A stretch of DNA of 45,604 nt from contig NZ_BMQU01000014.1 of NCBI RefSeq assembly GCF_014648275.1, positions 110,550-156,153 on the forward strand, written 5' to 3'. Shown piece by piece: positions 16,454 to 24,164 of this stretch. The notes under the pieces are model-generated. The model was not told the DNA's origin, did not search any database, and saw only the letters and a list, made by a program, of their open reading frames with translations. The number at the start of each line of letters is the position of its first letter. Position 1 is the first letter of the stretch. The DNA comes from Pseudomonas laurentiana (GTDB taxonomy: Bacteria; Pseudomonadota; Gammaproteobacteria; Pseudomonadales; Pseudomonadaceae). The translations under genes were made by a program, and so were the position numbers.

Positions 16454-17749
16454 ATGACTCACCGTATCGTGATTGTCGGCGGCGGCGCTGGCGGCTTGGA
16501 ACTGGCGACCCGCCTGGGTAAAACCCTGGGCAAGCGCGGCAGCGCCAACATCACCCTGGTCGACACCAACCTGACGCACATCTGGAAGCCGCTGTTGCAC
16601 GAGGTGGCTGCCGGGTCGCTCAACACGTCCGAGGACGAACTGAACTACGTGGCGCAGGCCAAGTGGAATCATTTTCAGTTTCAGCTCGGGCGCATGAGTG
16701 GGCTGGACCGTGCCACCAAGCAAATTCAGCTGGCCGCTACCCTGGACGAAGACGGCCGCGAGCTGCTGCCCGCGCGTACCCTGGGTTACGACACGCTGGT
16801 GATTGCGGTTGGCAGCAATACCAACGACTTCGGTACCTTGGGCGCGGCGCAAAACTGCCTGTTCCTCGACACCCGCAAACAAGCCGAACGCTTCCACCAG
16901 CAGTTGCTCAACCACTATCTGCGTGCCCACGCAGGCGACAACGCCAACCAGAAGATTAGCGTGGCCATCGTTGGCGCAGGCGCTACCGGGGTGGAGCTGG
17001 CAGCAGAGCTGCATCATGCTGCGCACGAGCTGGCGGCCTATGGCCTGGACCGGATCAAGCCACAGGACATGCATATCACCCTGATCGAGGCAGGCCCACG
17101 CGTACTGCCGGCCCTGCCAGAGCGCATCAGCGTGCCGGTGCACAAGACGCTGGAGAAACTCGGCGTGACGGTCATGACCAACGCGGCAGTCAGCGAAGTC
17201 ACCGCCGAATCGCTGAAGACCAGCAATGGCGAGGTCATCGAGGCCAGCCTCAAGGTCTGGGCGGCCGGCATTCGGGCACCGGCGTTCCTCAAGGATATCG
17301 ACGGCCTGGAAACCAACCGCATCAACCAGTTGCTGGTACGCCCTACCCTGCAAACCACGCTGGATGACGACATCTTTGCCTTTGGCGATTGCGCCGCCTG
17401 CCCGCAACCCGGCAGCGACCGCAATGTACCGCCACGGGCACAGGCCGCTCACCAGCAGGCTTCACTGCTGGCCAAGGGGCTCAAGGCTCGTCTGGAAGGC
17501 AAGCCGTTGCCAACCTACGCCTACCGTGACTACGGCTCGCTGGTGTCGCTGTCCAGCTTCTCGGCAGTCGGCAACCTGATGGGCAACCTGACGGGCAGCG
17601 TCATGCTTGAAGGCTGGCTGGCGCGGATGTTCTACGTCTCGTTGTACCGCATGCACCAGATGGCGCTCTACGGCACCTTCCGCACCTTGATGCTGATGCT
17701 CGGAAGCCGCATTGGTCGCGGCACTGAACCACGCTTGAAACTGCACTGA
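16454..17749 (+). CDS. ndh: type II NADH dehydrogenase
   Basis: Peripheral membrane flavoenzyme of 431 aa that passes electrons from NADH to quinone without pumping protons. It starts with the FAD-binding Rossmann motif VIVGGGAGGLE. A second dinucleotide motif VAIVGAGATGVELAAEL lies at about 171-187, and the FAFGDCAACPQP segment (about 309-320) binds FAD. The C-terminal hydrophobic/amphipathic region (about 395-425) attaches it to the membrane. A small palindrome GAGATATCTC sits directly upstream of the ATG. It is convergent with the DHFR-like gene. Confidence 0.95.
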   Translation: MTHRIVIVGGGAGGLELATRLGKTLGKRGSANITLVDTNLTHIWKPLLHEVAAGSLNTSEDELNYVAQAKWNHFQFQLGRMSGLDRATKQIQLAATLDEDGRELLPARTLGYDTLVIAVGSNTNDFGTLGAAQNCLFLDTRKQAERFHQQLLNHYLRAHAGDNANQKISVAIVGAGATGVELAAELHHAAHELAAYGLDRIKPQDMHITLIEAGPRVLPALPERISVPVHKTLEKLGVTVMTNAAVSEVTAESLKTSNGEVIEASLKVWAAGIRAPAFLKDIDGLETNRINQLLVRPTLQTTLDDDIFAFGDCAACPQPGSDRNVPPRAQAAHQQASLLAKGLKARLEGKPLPTYAYRDYGSLVSLSSFSAVGNLMGNLTGSVMLEGWLARMFYVSLYRMHQMALYGTFRTLMLMLGSRIGRGTEPRLKLH

Positions 17750-17754
17750 TACCC

Positions 17755-17794
17755 CACCTGTCGGGTGGCCGCTCAGGTGACCACCCGATAGGTG
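17755..17794. terminator. hairpin between convergent ndh and the DHFR-like gene
   Basis: CACCTGTCGGGTGG (17755-17768) pairs with CCACCCGATAGGTG (17781-17794), 14 bp with one wobble and a 12-base loop. The right arm lies inside the last codons of the DHFR-like gene. There is no long T-run, so termination may be weak or Rho-assisted. Confidence 0.45.
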
Positions 17795-18315
17795 CTTTGC
17801 ACAAAGCCACTCTCGTAGGCGGTGGTTTTAAGGTGTTGCAACCGAATGTCTCGCTCCAGCTCGCCAAACAATGGGATACCCGAGCCAATCAGCACCGGAA
17901 TACGGGTGATGGTGATCTCGTTGAGCAACCCGAGCCTCAAGAACCCCTGAATCACCTTGCCGCCATCCAGATAAAGGCTTCTGGCGCCCGATCCCTGAAG
18001 AAAATCCATCAACGCCGGGATAGGCCCGGAATGCACCTCTACCGCCTCCTGCAGGGCCTGAGGGATTGTCTCGCGGGTCAGTGTTGAGCTCAGCACCACA
18101 ATACGCTTTGCGGTATAGGGCCACTCGCCAAAGGTCAGCACCTTCTCGAAAGTCGAACGCCCCATGATCAGCGTGTCGATGGTCGCCATAAAGGCGGTGT
18201 ACCCATGATCATCCGCCGAATGGGTCGCGCCAATCAGCCAGTCCAGGCTGCCGTCTTCACGTGCAATGTAGCCGTCCAGGCTGGTGGCAATAAATGCACT
18301 GGCTCTCAACGTCAT
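17773..18315 (-). CDS. dihydrofolate reductase family protein (RibD C-terminal-like)
   Basis: Soluble protein of 180 aa with the DHFR/RibD-C fold: SLDGYIAREDGSLDWL near the N-terminus, DTLIMGRSTFEKV (about 46-58) where NADPH-binding residues sit, and SLYLDGGKVIQGFLRLGLL plus EITITRIPVLIGSGIPLF in the C-terminal half. Members of this group are YwjB/YyaP-like reductases rather than the housekeeping folate enzyme; the substrate is unknown. It is monocistronic and convergent with ndh. GAGGAG precedes the ATG. Confidence 0.85.
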   Translation of the reverse strand: MTLRASAFIATSLDGYIAREDGSLDWLIGATHSADDHGYTAFMATIDTLIMGRSTFEKVLTFGEWPYTAKRIVVLSSTLTRETIPQALQEAVEVHSGPIPALMDFLQGSGARSLYLDGGKVIQGFLRLGLLNEITITRIPVLIGSGIPLFGELERDIRLQHLKTTAYESGFVQSTYRVVT

Positions 18316-18695
18316 CGTTAGCTCCTCGTCGAACAGGTGGGTTGCTCAGGACATCGTCTACAGACCTGACATCGTAGACGGCAAGGATGCGTCAAAGAGC
18401 GCTTGATGCACAGGGCAGCCCACCGACACCACGCCAACGGCTATTAATTAAACCTGACAGATTCGACAACTTAATAAACACTCCACAGTCTTTATTTACC
18501 CTGGCACTATTTACCCTTGAATAAAAGCCGTCCTGCCTGACATAACGACAACTTCCTACAATTCCTTCAGCAGAGTCACATATAACATCCTAGGCCACAC
18601 ACTTACTATCTGCATCGGGCAACGCAGCACATCATAAAACGCCAATGCGAACCCATTGCCCTGTGTGGAAACTCTCTCAAATGGAAGTGTTACCT
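18316..18695. other. AT-rich upstream region of the fimbrial cluster
   Basis: This 380-base stretch holds no convincing gene. It is clearly richer in A and T than the flanking core DNA, for example around GGCTATTAATTAAACC. It contains a 10-bp direct repeat TATTTACCCT at 18493-18502 and 18508-18517, a 15-base period. It must hold the promoter of the fimbrial operon; no box pair is clean enough to call. Confidence 0.5.
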
Positions 18696-19331
18696 ATGAA
18701 AATTGTTCGAAATGTTTTGATCGGCTCTGCCTGCCTGATCGGTGCAACTAACGCATTCGCCAGCGAAAGTGCTGACCTTCGCGTCAAGGGTATTATCTCG
18801 CCAGCGGCCTGTACGCCAGCGTTTAGCGGTATTATAGACTATGGCTCTATTGATCCCACTACTTTAAATCCAGACAGGCCCACAGTACTTCCAAGAAAGC
18901 AAATCAGTTACACCATTTCCTGCGATGCAGCTGTTAGCTTTGGTACCACATGGACTGATTCCCGTAACGATAGCGTAATCGGCGGGCACGATTCTTCATT
19001 TGATGACTATGTTTACGGCCTTGGCTTTCAGGGCACCAACAAAATCGGCAAATACATTCTAATGATTGACCCTTCCACAAGCGGTGACGGAAATAAGGTC
19101 AATGTAATCTATCGTCCAAAAGCTGGTGGCGAATGGATGAATGGCAATGAATTCATGGGCACTAAGACTATTCACGCGTACGCAACTCCAGGCTCACTAA
19201 CCCCAGGGAGCTACACCTCTATAGCAGGTAAATTAATAGTAGAGACCTATATCGCAGCAACTGAAACCCTCGACATGAGCAAGACTGTTGAGCTGGACGG
19301 TTTGGCAACGATGTCAATGTACTACCTGTAA
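18696..19331 (+). CDS. fimbrial major subunit, DUF1120 family
   Basis: Secreted pilin-like protein of 211 aa. A Sec signal peptide (about 1-22, ending ATNAFASES) precedes ADLRVKGIISPAACTPAFSG. Two Cys (at about 37 and 73) could form the disulfide of chaperone-usher subunits. The DUF1120 family is found in Pseudomonas chaperone-usher clusters. Codons are markedly more AT-rich than in neighbouring core genes. It is first in the cluster and is followed by a strong hairpin before the chaperone gene, as expected for an abundantly made major subunit. An in-frame upstream ATG exists but lacks a better ribosome site. Confidence 0.82.
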   Translation: MKIVRNVLIGSACLIGATNAFASESADLRVKGIISPAACTPAFSGIIDYGSIDPTTLNPDRPTVLPRKQISYTISCDAAVSFGTTWTDSRNDSVIGGHDSSFDDYVYGLGFQGTNKIGKYILMIDPSTSGDGNKVNVIYRPKAGGEWMNGNEFMGTKTIHAYATPGSLTPGSYTSIAGKLIVETYIAATETLDMSKTVELDGLATMSMYYL

Positions 19332-19337
19332 TGTCTT

Positions 19338-19386
19338 AACCGTGATATTGCACCACTGCAACGGGACTGCAATATCACGGTTTTTG
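19338..19386 (+). terminator. strong intra-operon hairpin (attenuator/terminator)
   Basis: A perfect 15-bp stem AACCGTGATATTGCA/TGCAATATCACGGTT (19338-19352 with 19368-19382) with a 15-base loop and a T-run at 19381-19385. It lies between the pilin stop and the chaperone start and should stop most transcripts after the pilin, or protect its 3' end. Confidence 0.75.
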
Positions 19387-19437
19387 TGCATTCGACACTC
19401 GTCCACGCATTAGTTTAATCGTTCTCGAAGGCGACTT

Positions 19438-20148
19438 ATGAGCGCAATGTGTAACCGTGCATTTTATTTAGCGGCGGCCACTGCACTGGCCATTTTAATG
19501 GGTAACACCCATGCTGCGGGCATGCTGCCAGAATCCTCAGTAATACTGATTAATGTCGCTGAGGGCGAGGGTGTTATCAATGTGACCAACACCGACGATC
19601 AGGCCGCATTGCTGTACACCTCACTAGAACACCTGCCTGATGACCCTGAGCAGTTTTTAATTGTCACGCCTCCGGTTGCACGCGTTGAAGCCGGCGACAA
19701 GCAACTGGTCCGTTTCATTGTGCAATCGGAACAGCCCATCACGACACAAAGGCTCAAGCGCGTTAGTTTCGAAGGCATCCCGCAAAAAGCACCTGACGGA
19801 TCGACGAAAATCACTGTGACGGTACGCCAGAACTTGCCGGTATTGATCACACCGGCCGATCTACCCGCCAAATCAGACCCCTGGGCCGAACTGAAGTGGT
19901 CCGTTGACGGCCAAACGCTGACGGTGAAGAACGATAGCCGTTACGTCGTTCGCCTCAACCAGCAAATCATTGCTCTTCCAGCGGACATCGCGCTGACCTT
20001 GCCACAGACACATGTACTGCCTGGGCAGACACACCACATTGAACTGCCTGCAAATGCCCGACTCGGTGCAGGTACGAGCATTCGCATTTTCCCGGTCAAC
20101 ACATTTGGTTTTGCGGTTGATCCTTTCGACGCGCCACTGAACACCTGA
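19438..20148 (+). CDS. fimbrial periplasmic chaperone
   Basis: PapD/FimC-like chaperone of 236 aa. A signal peptide (about 1-27, ending NTHA) is followed by two Ig-like domains. The G1-strand-type segment TVTVRQNLPVLI is at about 120-135 and the conserved VARVEAGDKQLVRFIV stretch is at about 80-96. It delivers unfolded subunits to the usher by donor-strand complementation. It sits between the pilin and usher genes on the same strand, and the usher starts 34 bases later, so the two are cotranscribed. Confidence 0.9.
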   Translation: MSAMCNRAFYLAAATALAILMGNTHAAGMLPESSVILINVAEGEGVINVTNTDDQAALLYTSLEHLPDDPEQFLIVTPPVARVEAGDKQLVRFIVQSEQPITTQRLKRVSFEGIPQKAPDGSTKITVTVRQNLPVLITPADLPAKSDPWAELKWSVDGQTLTVKNDSRYVVRLNQQIIALPADIALTLPQTHVLPGQTHHIELPANARLGAGTSIRIFPVNTFGFAVDPFDAPLNT

Positions 20149-20182
20149 CACCCAACTCAAGACGTCAGGAGTGGCGCCCTTC

Positions 20183-22750
20183 ATGAATATGTTGGTGACG
20201 GCGGCGGGCGTGATGCGCGTCGCAGCATGCCGCACGTTAGGCGTTCAGCGCCTTGCACCTTTGGCGGCGGTCGTCTCCACGCTGATTGCTTGCGGAGCAG
20301 GCAGCAGCGCTGCGTGGTCCGCTACAGCGCCTCAGGCGGCTCATGCTGACGCGAGTGATGATAGCGCATTCGCCTCATTCGACCTGGGCATGCTGAAGAG
20401 CCGGGGAATTGATCCCAAGGTTGCAGATTTTTTTGGCCGAGCACCTCGCTTCTCCGAGGGCACTCGACGGGTAACGCTGACCGTGAATGGCCGCTCACAA
20501 GGCAATGTCGAGGTGCACTTCGATGCAGAGGGGCACGTGTGCTTTAACCAAATGCTGTTAAATCAAGCCCAGCTGAAAACACCCGATAGCCGCTACAAAT
20601 CGAACGACAGCTCAGCGACTCCCGACGAGGACTGCTACGACTTTGTAGCGGCCTACCCGCAAACCGAAATCGTGCTATTGCCCAATCGCGAAGAGGTTTC
20701 CCTGCTTGTCAGCTCCGATGCCCTTCGCCCCTTTAGTGAAGACGTGAATGTTTACCAGACCGGCGGCATCGCGGGGATGTTCAACTATGAAATTCTGGGA
20801 CTGAACACTCAGTTCTCCGGTTCCAGCAGCCGCTACTACTCGACCGACACAGAATTGGGCGTCAATGCCGGGGACTGGATTCTACGCAGCCGACAAAGCT
20901 ACTCGGCTCAGAACGAAAGTGAGCGTTTCCAATCGCTGTACACCTATGCACAAAAAACGTTCGCCCCCATCGCATCAACCCTGCAAGTCGGGCAGATCAA
21001 CATTCGCAACTCGGTGTTCCCTGGGGAGGCGATAACAGGCTTACAGCTGGTGCCAGAGGCAGGGTTGCAGCCTAAGAGCCTAGGGGGCGCGACAGTCCAG
21101 GGGATTGCCCAGAGCCAGGCGCGGGTAGAGGTGCGTCAGTCTGGAGCACTTGTCCATACATCGCTGGTGCCGTCCGGCCCTTTCACCTTACCGAATGTAC
21201 AACTGCTGAACAGCTTTACTGACCTGGATGTGCTGGTGGTCGAATCCAGTGGCGAAGAACACCGTTTTACAGTGCCTGCGGCCTCCCTGGTTCAGACATC
21301 GTTAAGCGCACCTGGCTTTTCCATGGCTGTCGGCGAGGTCAGAACCTTTGGGGAAAGCACAATGCCATCTCCCACGCTGGTGACAGCAAGCAGTGGCTGG
21401 CTTCTGGGCCAGAGCAGCACCGTTTCTGCCGGCTTGATGGTGAGTGACAACGCTTATCGGGCAGGGGCCTGGACACTGGGCACTAAACTCGGCACTGCAG
21501 CGTCGGTCAGTGCGCGCAACACCTTGACCTATGCCGGCGAAGAGGACGTCATGGGTGCTCAGGGCAGCCTCAGCATCAGCTCGAACCTCTCGCAGAACAT
21601 CAACGTCAGTGCCAACTACACACGACAGAGCGACGGCTTCCGTAGCCTGCACGATACCGTACAGGCGCCCAATCAAGACAGAACGAACCCTATGACCCGC
21701 GACCAGTATGGGATCGGCTTGGGATGGAACGATGCACGGCTTGGCAGCCTTACAGCAGGCTACTCTCGATCCAATCGCTTTGACGGGCAGACGTCGAATC
21801 ATGTGAATGCAAACTGGAGCAAGTCGTTCAAGCACGCCACCGTCAGCCTGAACCTCAGTCGCGATCTTGGAGGACGGACCGGCAGCGGCAATGGTGCTGA
21901 ACAACCTGACCAAGCCAGAGAACGCAACACGGCCATGTACCTCACCGTAAGCGTGCCACTGGGTGGCAACCGCAGTGTCAGCAGCTTTGCGAGCAAACGA
22001 GATGGCAACACCCGCTTCGGTACGACCTTCCAAGACTACAGCAGTGATTTTGCATCTTATCGCCTGAGCACTGAACGCGATGCCCAGCAGCAGAGCTTTT
22101 CGGGCGATGTGAACATGCTGCCTCGCTTTGCTCAGGCCAGCCTTGGGTACTCGCGCACTGGCGCCGATAGCAGGACCTACAGTGGGCAGTTACGAGGTGG
22201 TGTAGCCCTTCATGGTGGAGGCGTGACACTGTCACCTTACCCACTGACCGATACCTTTGGCGTGGCCAAGGTGGGGGATGTGTCAGGTGTGAAACTCAAT
22301 ACACCTGGTGGGCCGGTCTGGACCGACCCATGGGGTAATGCCGTGCTGCCACAGGTCAACGCCTATGGCAGCACCCCTATCGAAATCGATACCAAGAGCC
22401 TGCCGCGAAACGTTGATATCCAGAATGGCTTCAAAGCGCTCTCAGCGGGTCGAGGTTCTGTCAGCACACTCGACTTCCCGGTGATCAAGTCACGCCGGGC
22501 ACTGTTACACGTAACCGACGAGGCCGGTAACACGATCGGCAAAGGCGCCAGCGTGTTCAATGCACAAGGCGACTTTGTGACCACCGTGGTAGAGGACGGC
22601 AAAGTCTTCATTAGTAACGTTGAGTTGAATGATGCCCTGACCATCAGCCTTGGGGAGGAGCAATCGTGCAACGTCAGTTTCATGCTGCCAGACGAGCAAG
22701 ACCTGAATGTCTATTTTGAAACAGCCAATGCCACCTGCAGCACAAGTTGA
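20183..22750 (+). CDS. outer-membrane usher protein
   Basis: PapC/FimD-family usher of 855 aa. Signal region, then an N-terminal domain starting ASFDLGMLKSRGIDP, a 24-strand beta barrel rich in alternating aromatic/polar residues with a plug domain, and C-terminal domains ending in a Cys pair (SCNVSF and NATC). It accepts chaperone-subunit complexes and secretes the growing fibre. The ATG at 20183 has AGGAG 11 bases upstream; a GTG 12 bases earlier overlaps that site. The signal region is longer than usual (about 50 residues before mature-like sequence), so the true start might be a later Met. Confidence 0.93.
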   Translation: MNMLVTAAGVMRVAACRTLGVQRLAPLAAVVSTLIACGAGSSAAWSATAPQAAHADASDDSAFASFDLGMLKSRGIDPKVADFFGRAPRFSEGTRRVTLTVNGRSQGNVEVHFDAEGHVCFNQMLLNQAQLKTPDSRYKSNDSSATPDEDCYDFVAAYPQTEIVLLPNREEVSLLVSSDALRPFSEDVNVYQTGGIAGMFNYEILGLNTQFSGSSSRYYSTDTELGVNAGDWILRSRQSYSAQNESERFQSLYTYAQKTFAPIASTLQVGQINIRNSVFPGEAITGLQLVPEAGLQPKSLGGATVQGIAQSQARVEVRQSGALVHTSLVPSGPFTLPNVQLLNSFTDLDVLVVESSGEEHRFTVPAASLVQTSLSAPGFSMAVGEVRTFGESTMPSPTLVTASSGWLLGQSSTVSAGLMVSDNAYRAGAWTLGTKLGTAASVSARNTLTYAGEEDVMGAQGSLSISSNLSQNINVSANYTRQSDGFRSLHDTVQAPNQDRTNPMTRDQYGIGLGWNDARLGSLTAGYSRSNRFDGQTSNHVNANWSKSFKHATVSLNLSRDLGGRTGSGNGAEQPDQARERNTAMYLTVSVPLGGNRSVSSFASKRDGNTRFGTTFQDYSSDFASYRLSTERDAQQQSFSGDVNMLPRFAQASLGYSRTGADSRTYSGQLRGGVALHGGGVTLSPYPLTDTFGVAKVGDVSGVKLNTPGGPVWTDPWGNAVLPQVNAYGSTPIEIDTKSLPRNVDIQNGFKALSAGRGSVSTLDFPVIKSRRALLHVTDEAGNTIGKGASVFNAQGDFVTTVVEDGKVFISNVELNDALTISLGEEQSCNVSFMLPDEQDLNVYFETANATCSTS

Positions 22751-22782
22751 TTGATAACCCCATTGGATGGGTAGGAACCGTT

Positions 22783-23355
22783 ATGAATAACGTATGCCGC
22801 TACGTGAGAAGCATTGCACGGATTGCGCTCTGTGGCCTTGGTGTCATGGCTGCGGGGCACGCAATGGCTCAGAAATGCACGATCCGCTTGAGCGAATCGA
22901 ACATGAATTTCGGCCGGATCATTGCGCCAGGTTCAAACGCTCGTCAACCGACTGGACATCTGTACACACTGGGTAGTCGAAGCATCGGCCTGAGCGCCAA
23001 CTGCCCGACCGCTGCCACCCCCATGCTGGTTTTGCGTGGGGAGACGTACGCTGACCACTTCAAGTTTGCGCAGTCAGGACACGTCCGAGTGCGCTTGAGC
23101 AATGCAATGCTCGACGGTCGGCGGGTCGATCTGGCACGCGCTGACTCAGGCGCGGCGGCACCAGACTCGTATGCGTCATCGATTGAAGCAGTACCTGGTG
23201 ACAGCGTCATCCCAATAAGCGAAGGAGCACCGGCACTGGGCTCTGTGCTTTCGCTTCAGGTCGAGATACGACCATTGGTGCCGATTACTGAATTGCGCAC
23301 GCGCGACACGAAAACACTGGAGGCCCACCTGGCCTTTCAGGTTCAGCATTTCTGA
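22783..23355 (+). CDS. fimbrial subunit / tip protein, DUF1120-like
   Basis: Secreted protein of 190 aa. A signal peptide (about 1-30, ending GHAMAQ) precedes KCTIRLSESNMNFGRI. Two Cys (in KCTI and NCPT) fit the subunit disulfide. It resembles the minor or tip DUF1120-type subunit that closes Pseudomonas chaperone-usher clusters. TAGGAA lies seven bases before the ATG at 22783; upstream in-frame starts overlap the usher end without a ribosome site. GC content is higher than in the first pilin gene. Whether it is an adhesin is not known. Confidence 0.7.
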   Translation: MNNVCRYVRSIARIALCGLGVMAAGHAMAQKCTIRLSESNMNFGRIIAPGSNARQPTGHLYTLGSRSIGLSANCPTAATPMLVLRGETYADHFKFAQSGHVRVRLSNAMLDGRRVDLARADSGAAAPDSYASSIEAVPGDSVIPISEGAPALGSVLSLQVEIRPLVPITELRTRDTKTLEAHLAFQVQHF

Positions 23356-23415
23356 GAGCCGCACAAACGAGGACTACGACAGAAAAGTCGTACGGAGAAC
23401 CTCTGGACCCCAAAA

Positions 23416-23446
23416 CGAAAAAAGGCGCCTTTTTAGGGGCGCCTTC
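23416..23446 (-). terminator. Rho-independent terminator of the tRNA array
   Basis: Stem AAGGCGCC (23422-23429) with GGCGCCTT (23438-23445), followed on the minus strand by TTTTTT. It lies 11 bases past the last tRNA-Pro and ends the tRNA transcript. It would also stop plus-strand transcription from the fimbrial operon less efficiently. Confidence 0.85.
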
Positions 23447-23456
23447 TTTACATGTA

Positions 23457-23533
23457 TGGTCGGGGTGAGGGGATTCGAACTCCTGACATCCTGCTCCCAA
23501 AGCAGGCGCGCTACCGGACTGCGCTACACCCCG
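23457..23533 (-). tRNA. tRNA-Pro (anticodon TGG), copy 2
   Basis: A 77-nt gene with encoded CCA. Acceptor CGGGGTG pairs perfectly with CACCCCG, the anticodon loop CTTTGGGAG holds TGG, and the T-loop is GTTCGAATC. Its sequence is identical to the copy at 23713-23789. It is the last gene of the four-tRNA array. Confidence 0.97.
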
Positions 23534-23630
23534 GTAAAAAGATGGAGCCTTACGGCGCCTTCTTTTCGTTACATGACACATACGGTGTCATGCCTTTTAA
23601 GATTCGAGCCTGACGGGTCAGACTCGAAAA

Positions 23631-23706
23631 TGGTGGGTCGTGTAGGATTCGAACCTACGACCAATTGGTTAAAAGCCAACTGCTCTACCAACTGAGCTAA
23701 CGACCC
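23631..23706 (-). tRNA. tRNA-Lys (anticodon TTT)
   Basis: A 76-nt gene with encoded CCA. Acceptor GGGTCGT pairs perfectly with ACGACCC, D-arm AGCTCAGTTGGTAGAGC, and anticodon loop CTTTTAA with TTT. It is third in the array, six bases after the first tRNA-Pro. Confidence 0.97.
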
Positions 23707-23712
23707 TGAAAA

Positions 23713-23789
23713 TGGTCGGGGTGAGGGGATTCGAACTCCTGACATCCTGCTCCCAAAGCAGGCGCGCTACCGGACTGCGCTACACCCCG
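23713..23789 (-). tRNA. tRNA-Pro (anticodon TGG), copy 1
   Basis: A 77-nt gene with encoded CCA, identical in sequence to the copy at 23457-23533. It is second in the array, four bases after tRNA-Asn and six bases before tRNA-Lys. Confidence 0.97.
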
Positions 23790-23793
23790 AAAT

Positions 23794-23869
23794 TGGCTCC
23801 GCGACCTGGACTCGAACCAGGGACCCAATGATTAACAGTCATTTGCTCTACCGACTGAGCTATCGCGGA
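23794..23869 (-). tRNA. tRNA-Asn (anticodon GTT)
   Basis: A 76-nt gene with encoded CCA. Acceptor TCCGCGA pairs perfectly with TCGCGGA, and the anticodon loop CTGTTAA holds GTT. It is first in the array, about 100 bases downstream of the promoter. Confidence 0.97.
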
Positions 23870-23967
23870 ACTACATTTCAGCTACTGCAATTTCGAAAAC
23901 TGTATCTCTACCGCTTCGAACTCTTTGACGTTTCCGTATCGCTACGTTCATGTCTCTGAGGCGCGCT

Positions 23968-23995
23968 ATTTTACAATTTCCAAAACCTCTGTCAA
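23968..23995 (-). promoter_or_regulatory. sigma-70 promoter of the tRNA array
   Basis: On the minus strand a perfect TTGACA (23990-23995) is separated by 16 bases from TAAAAT (23968-23973). It is followed by the GC-rich discriminator AGCGCGCC, the mark of stable-RNA promoters under stringent (ppGpp) control. Confidence 0.85.
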
Positions 23996-24114
23996 CCCCC
24001 AAATTACTGATTTGCAACTTTTTTTCAGTTTTTTCAGATTCTTCAAACCAACCAAGAATCTGCGGGGTGACTTACAGCGGGGCGCACTTTACAAGCACTG
24101 GAGAAAAATTGCAA

Positions 24115-24145
24115 AGAAAAAAAAGGCCTCGAAAATCGAGGCCTT
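24115..24145 (-). terminator. Rho-independent terminator of clpB
   Basis: A perfect 10-bp stem AAGGCCTCGA/TCGAGGCCTT (24123-24132 with 24136-24145), a three-base loop, then a long T-run on the minus strand, 20 bases past the clpB stop. Confidence 0.92.
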
Positions 24146-24164
24146 AGCGTAACCCTCAGAAAAC

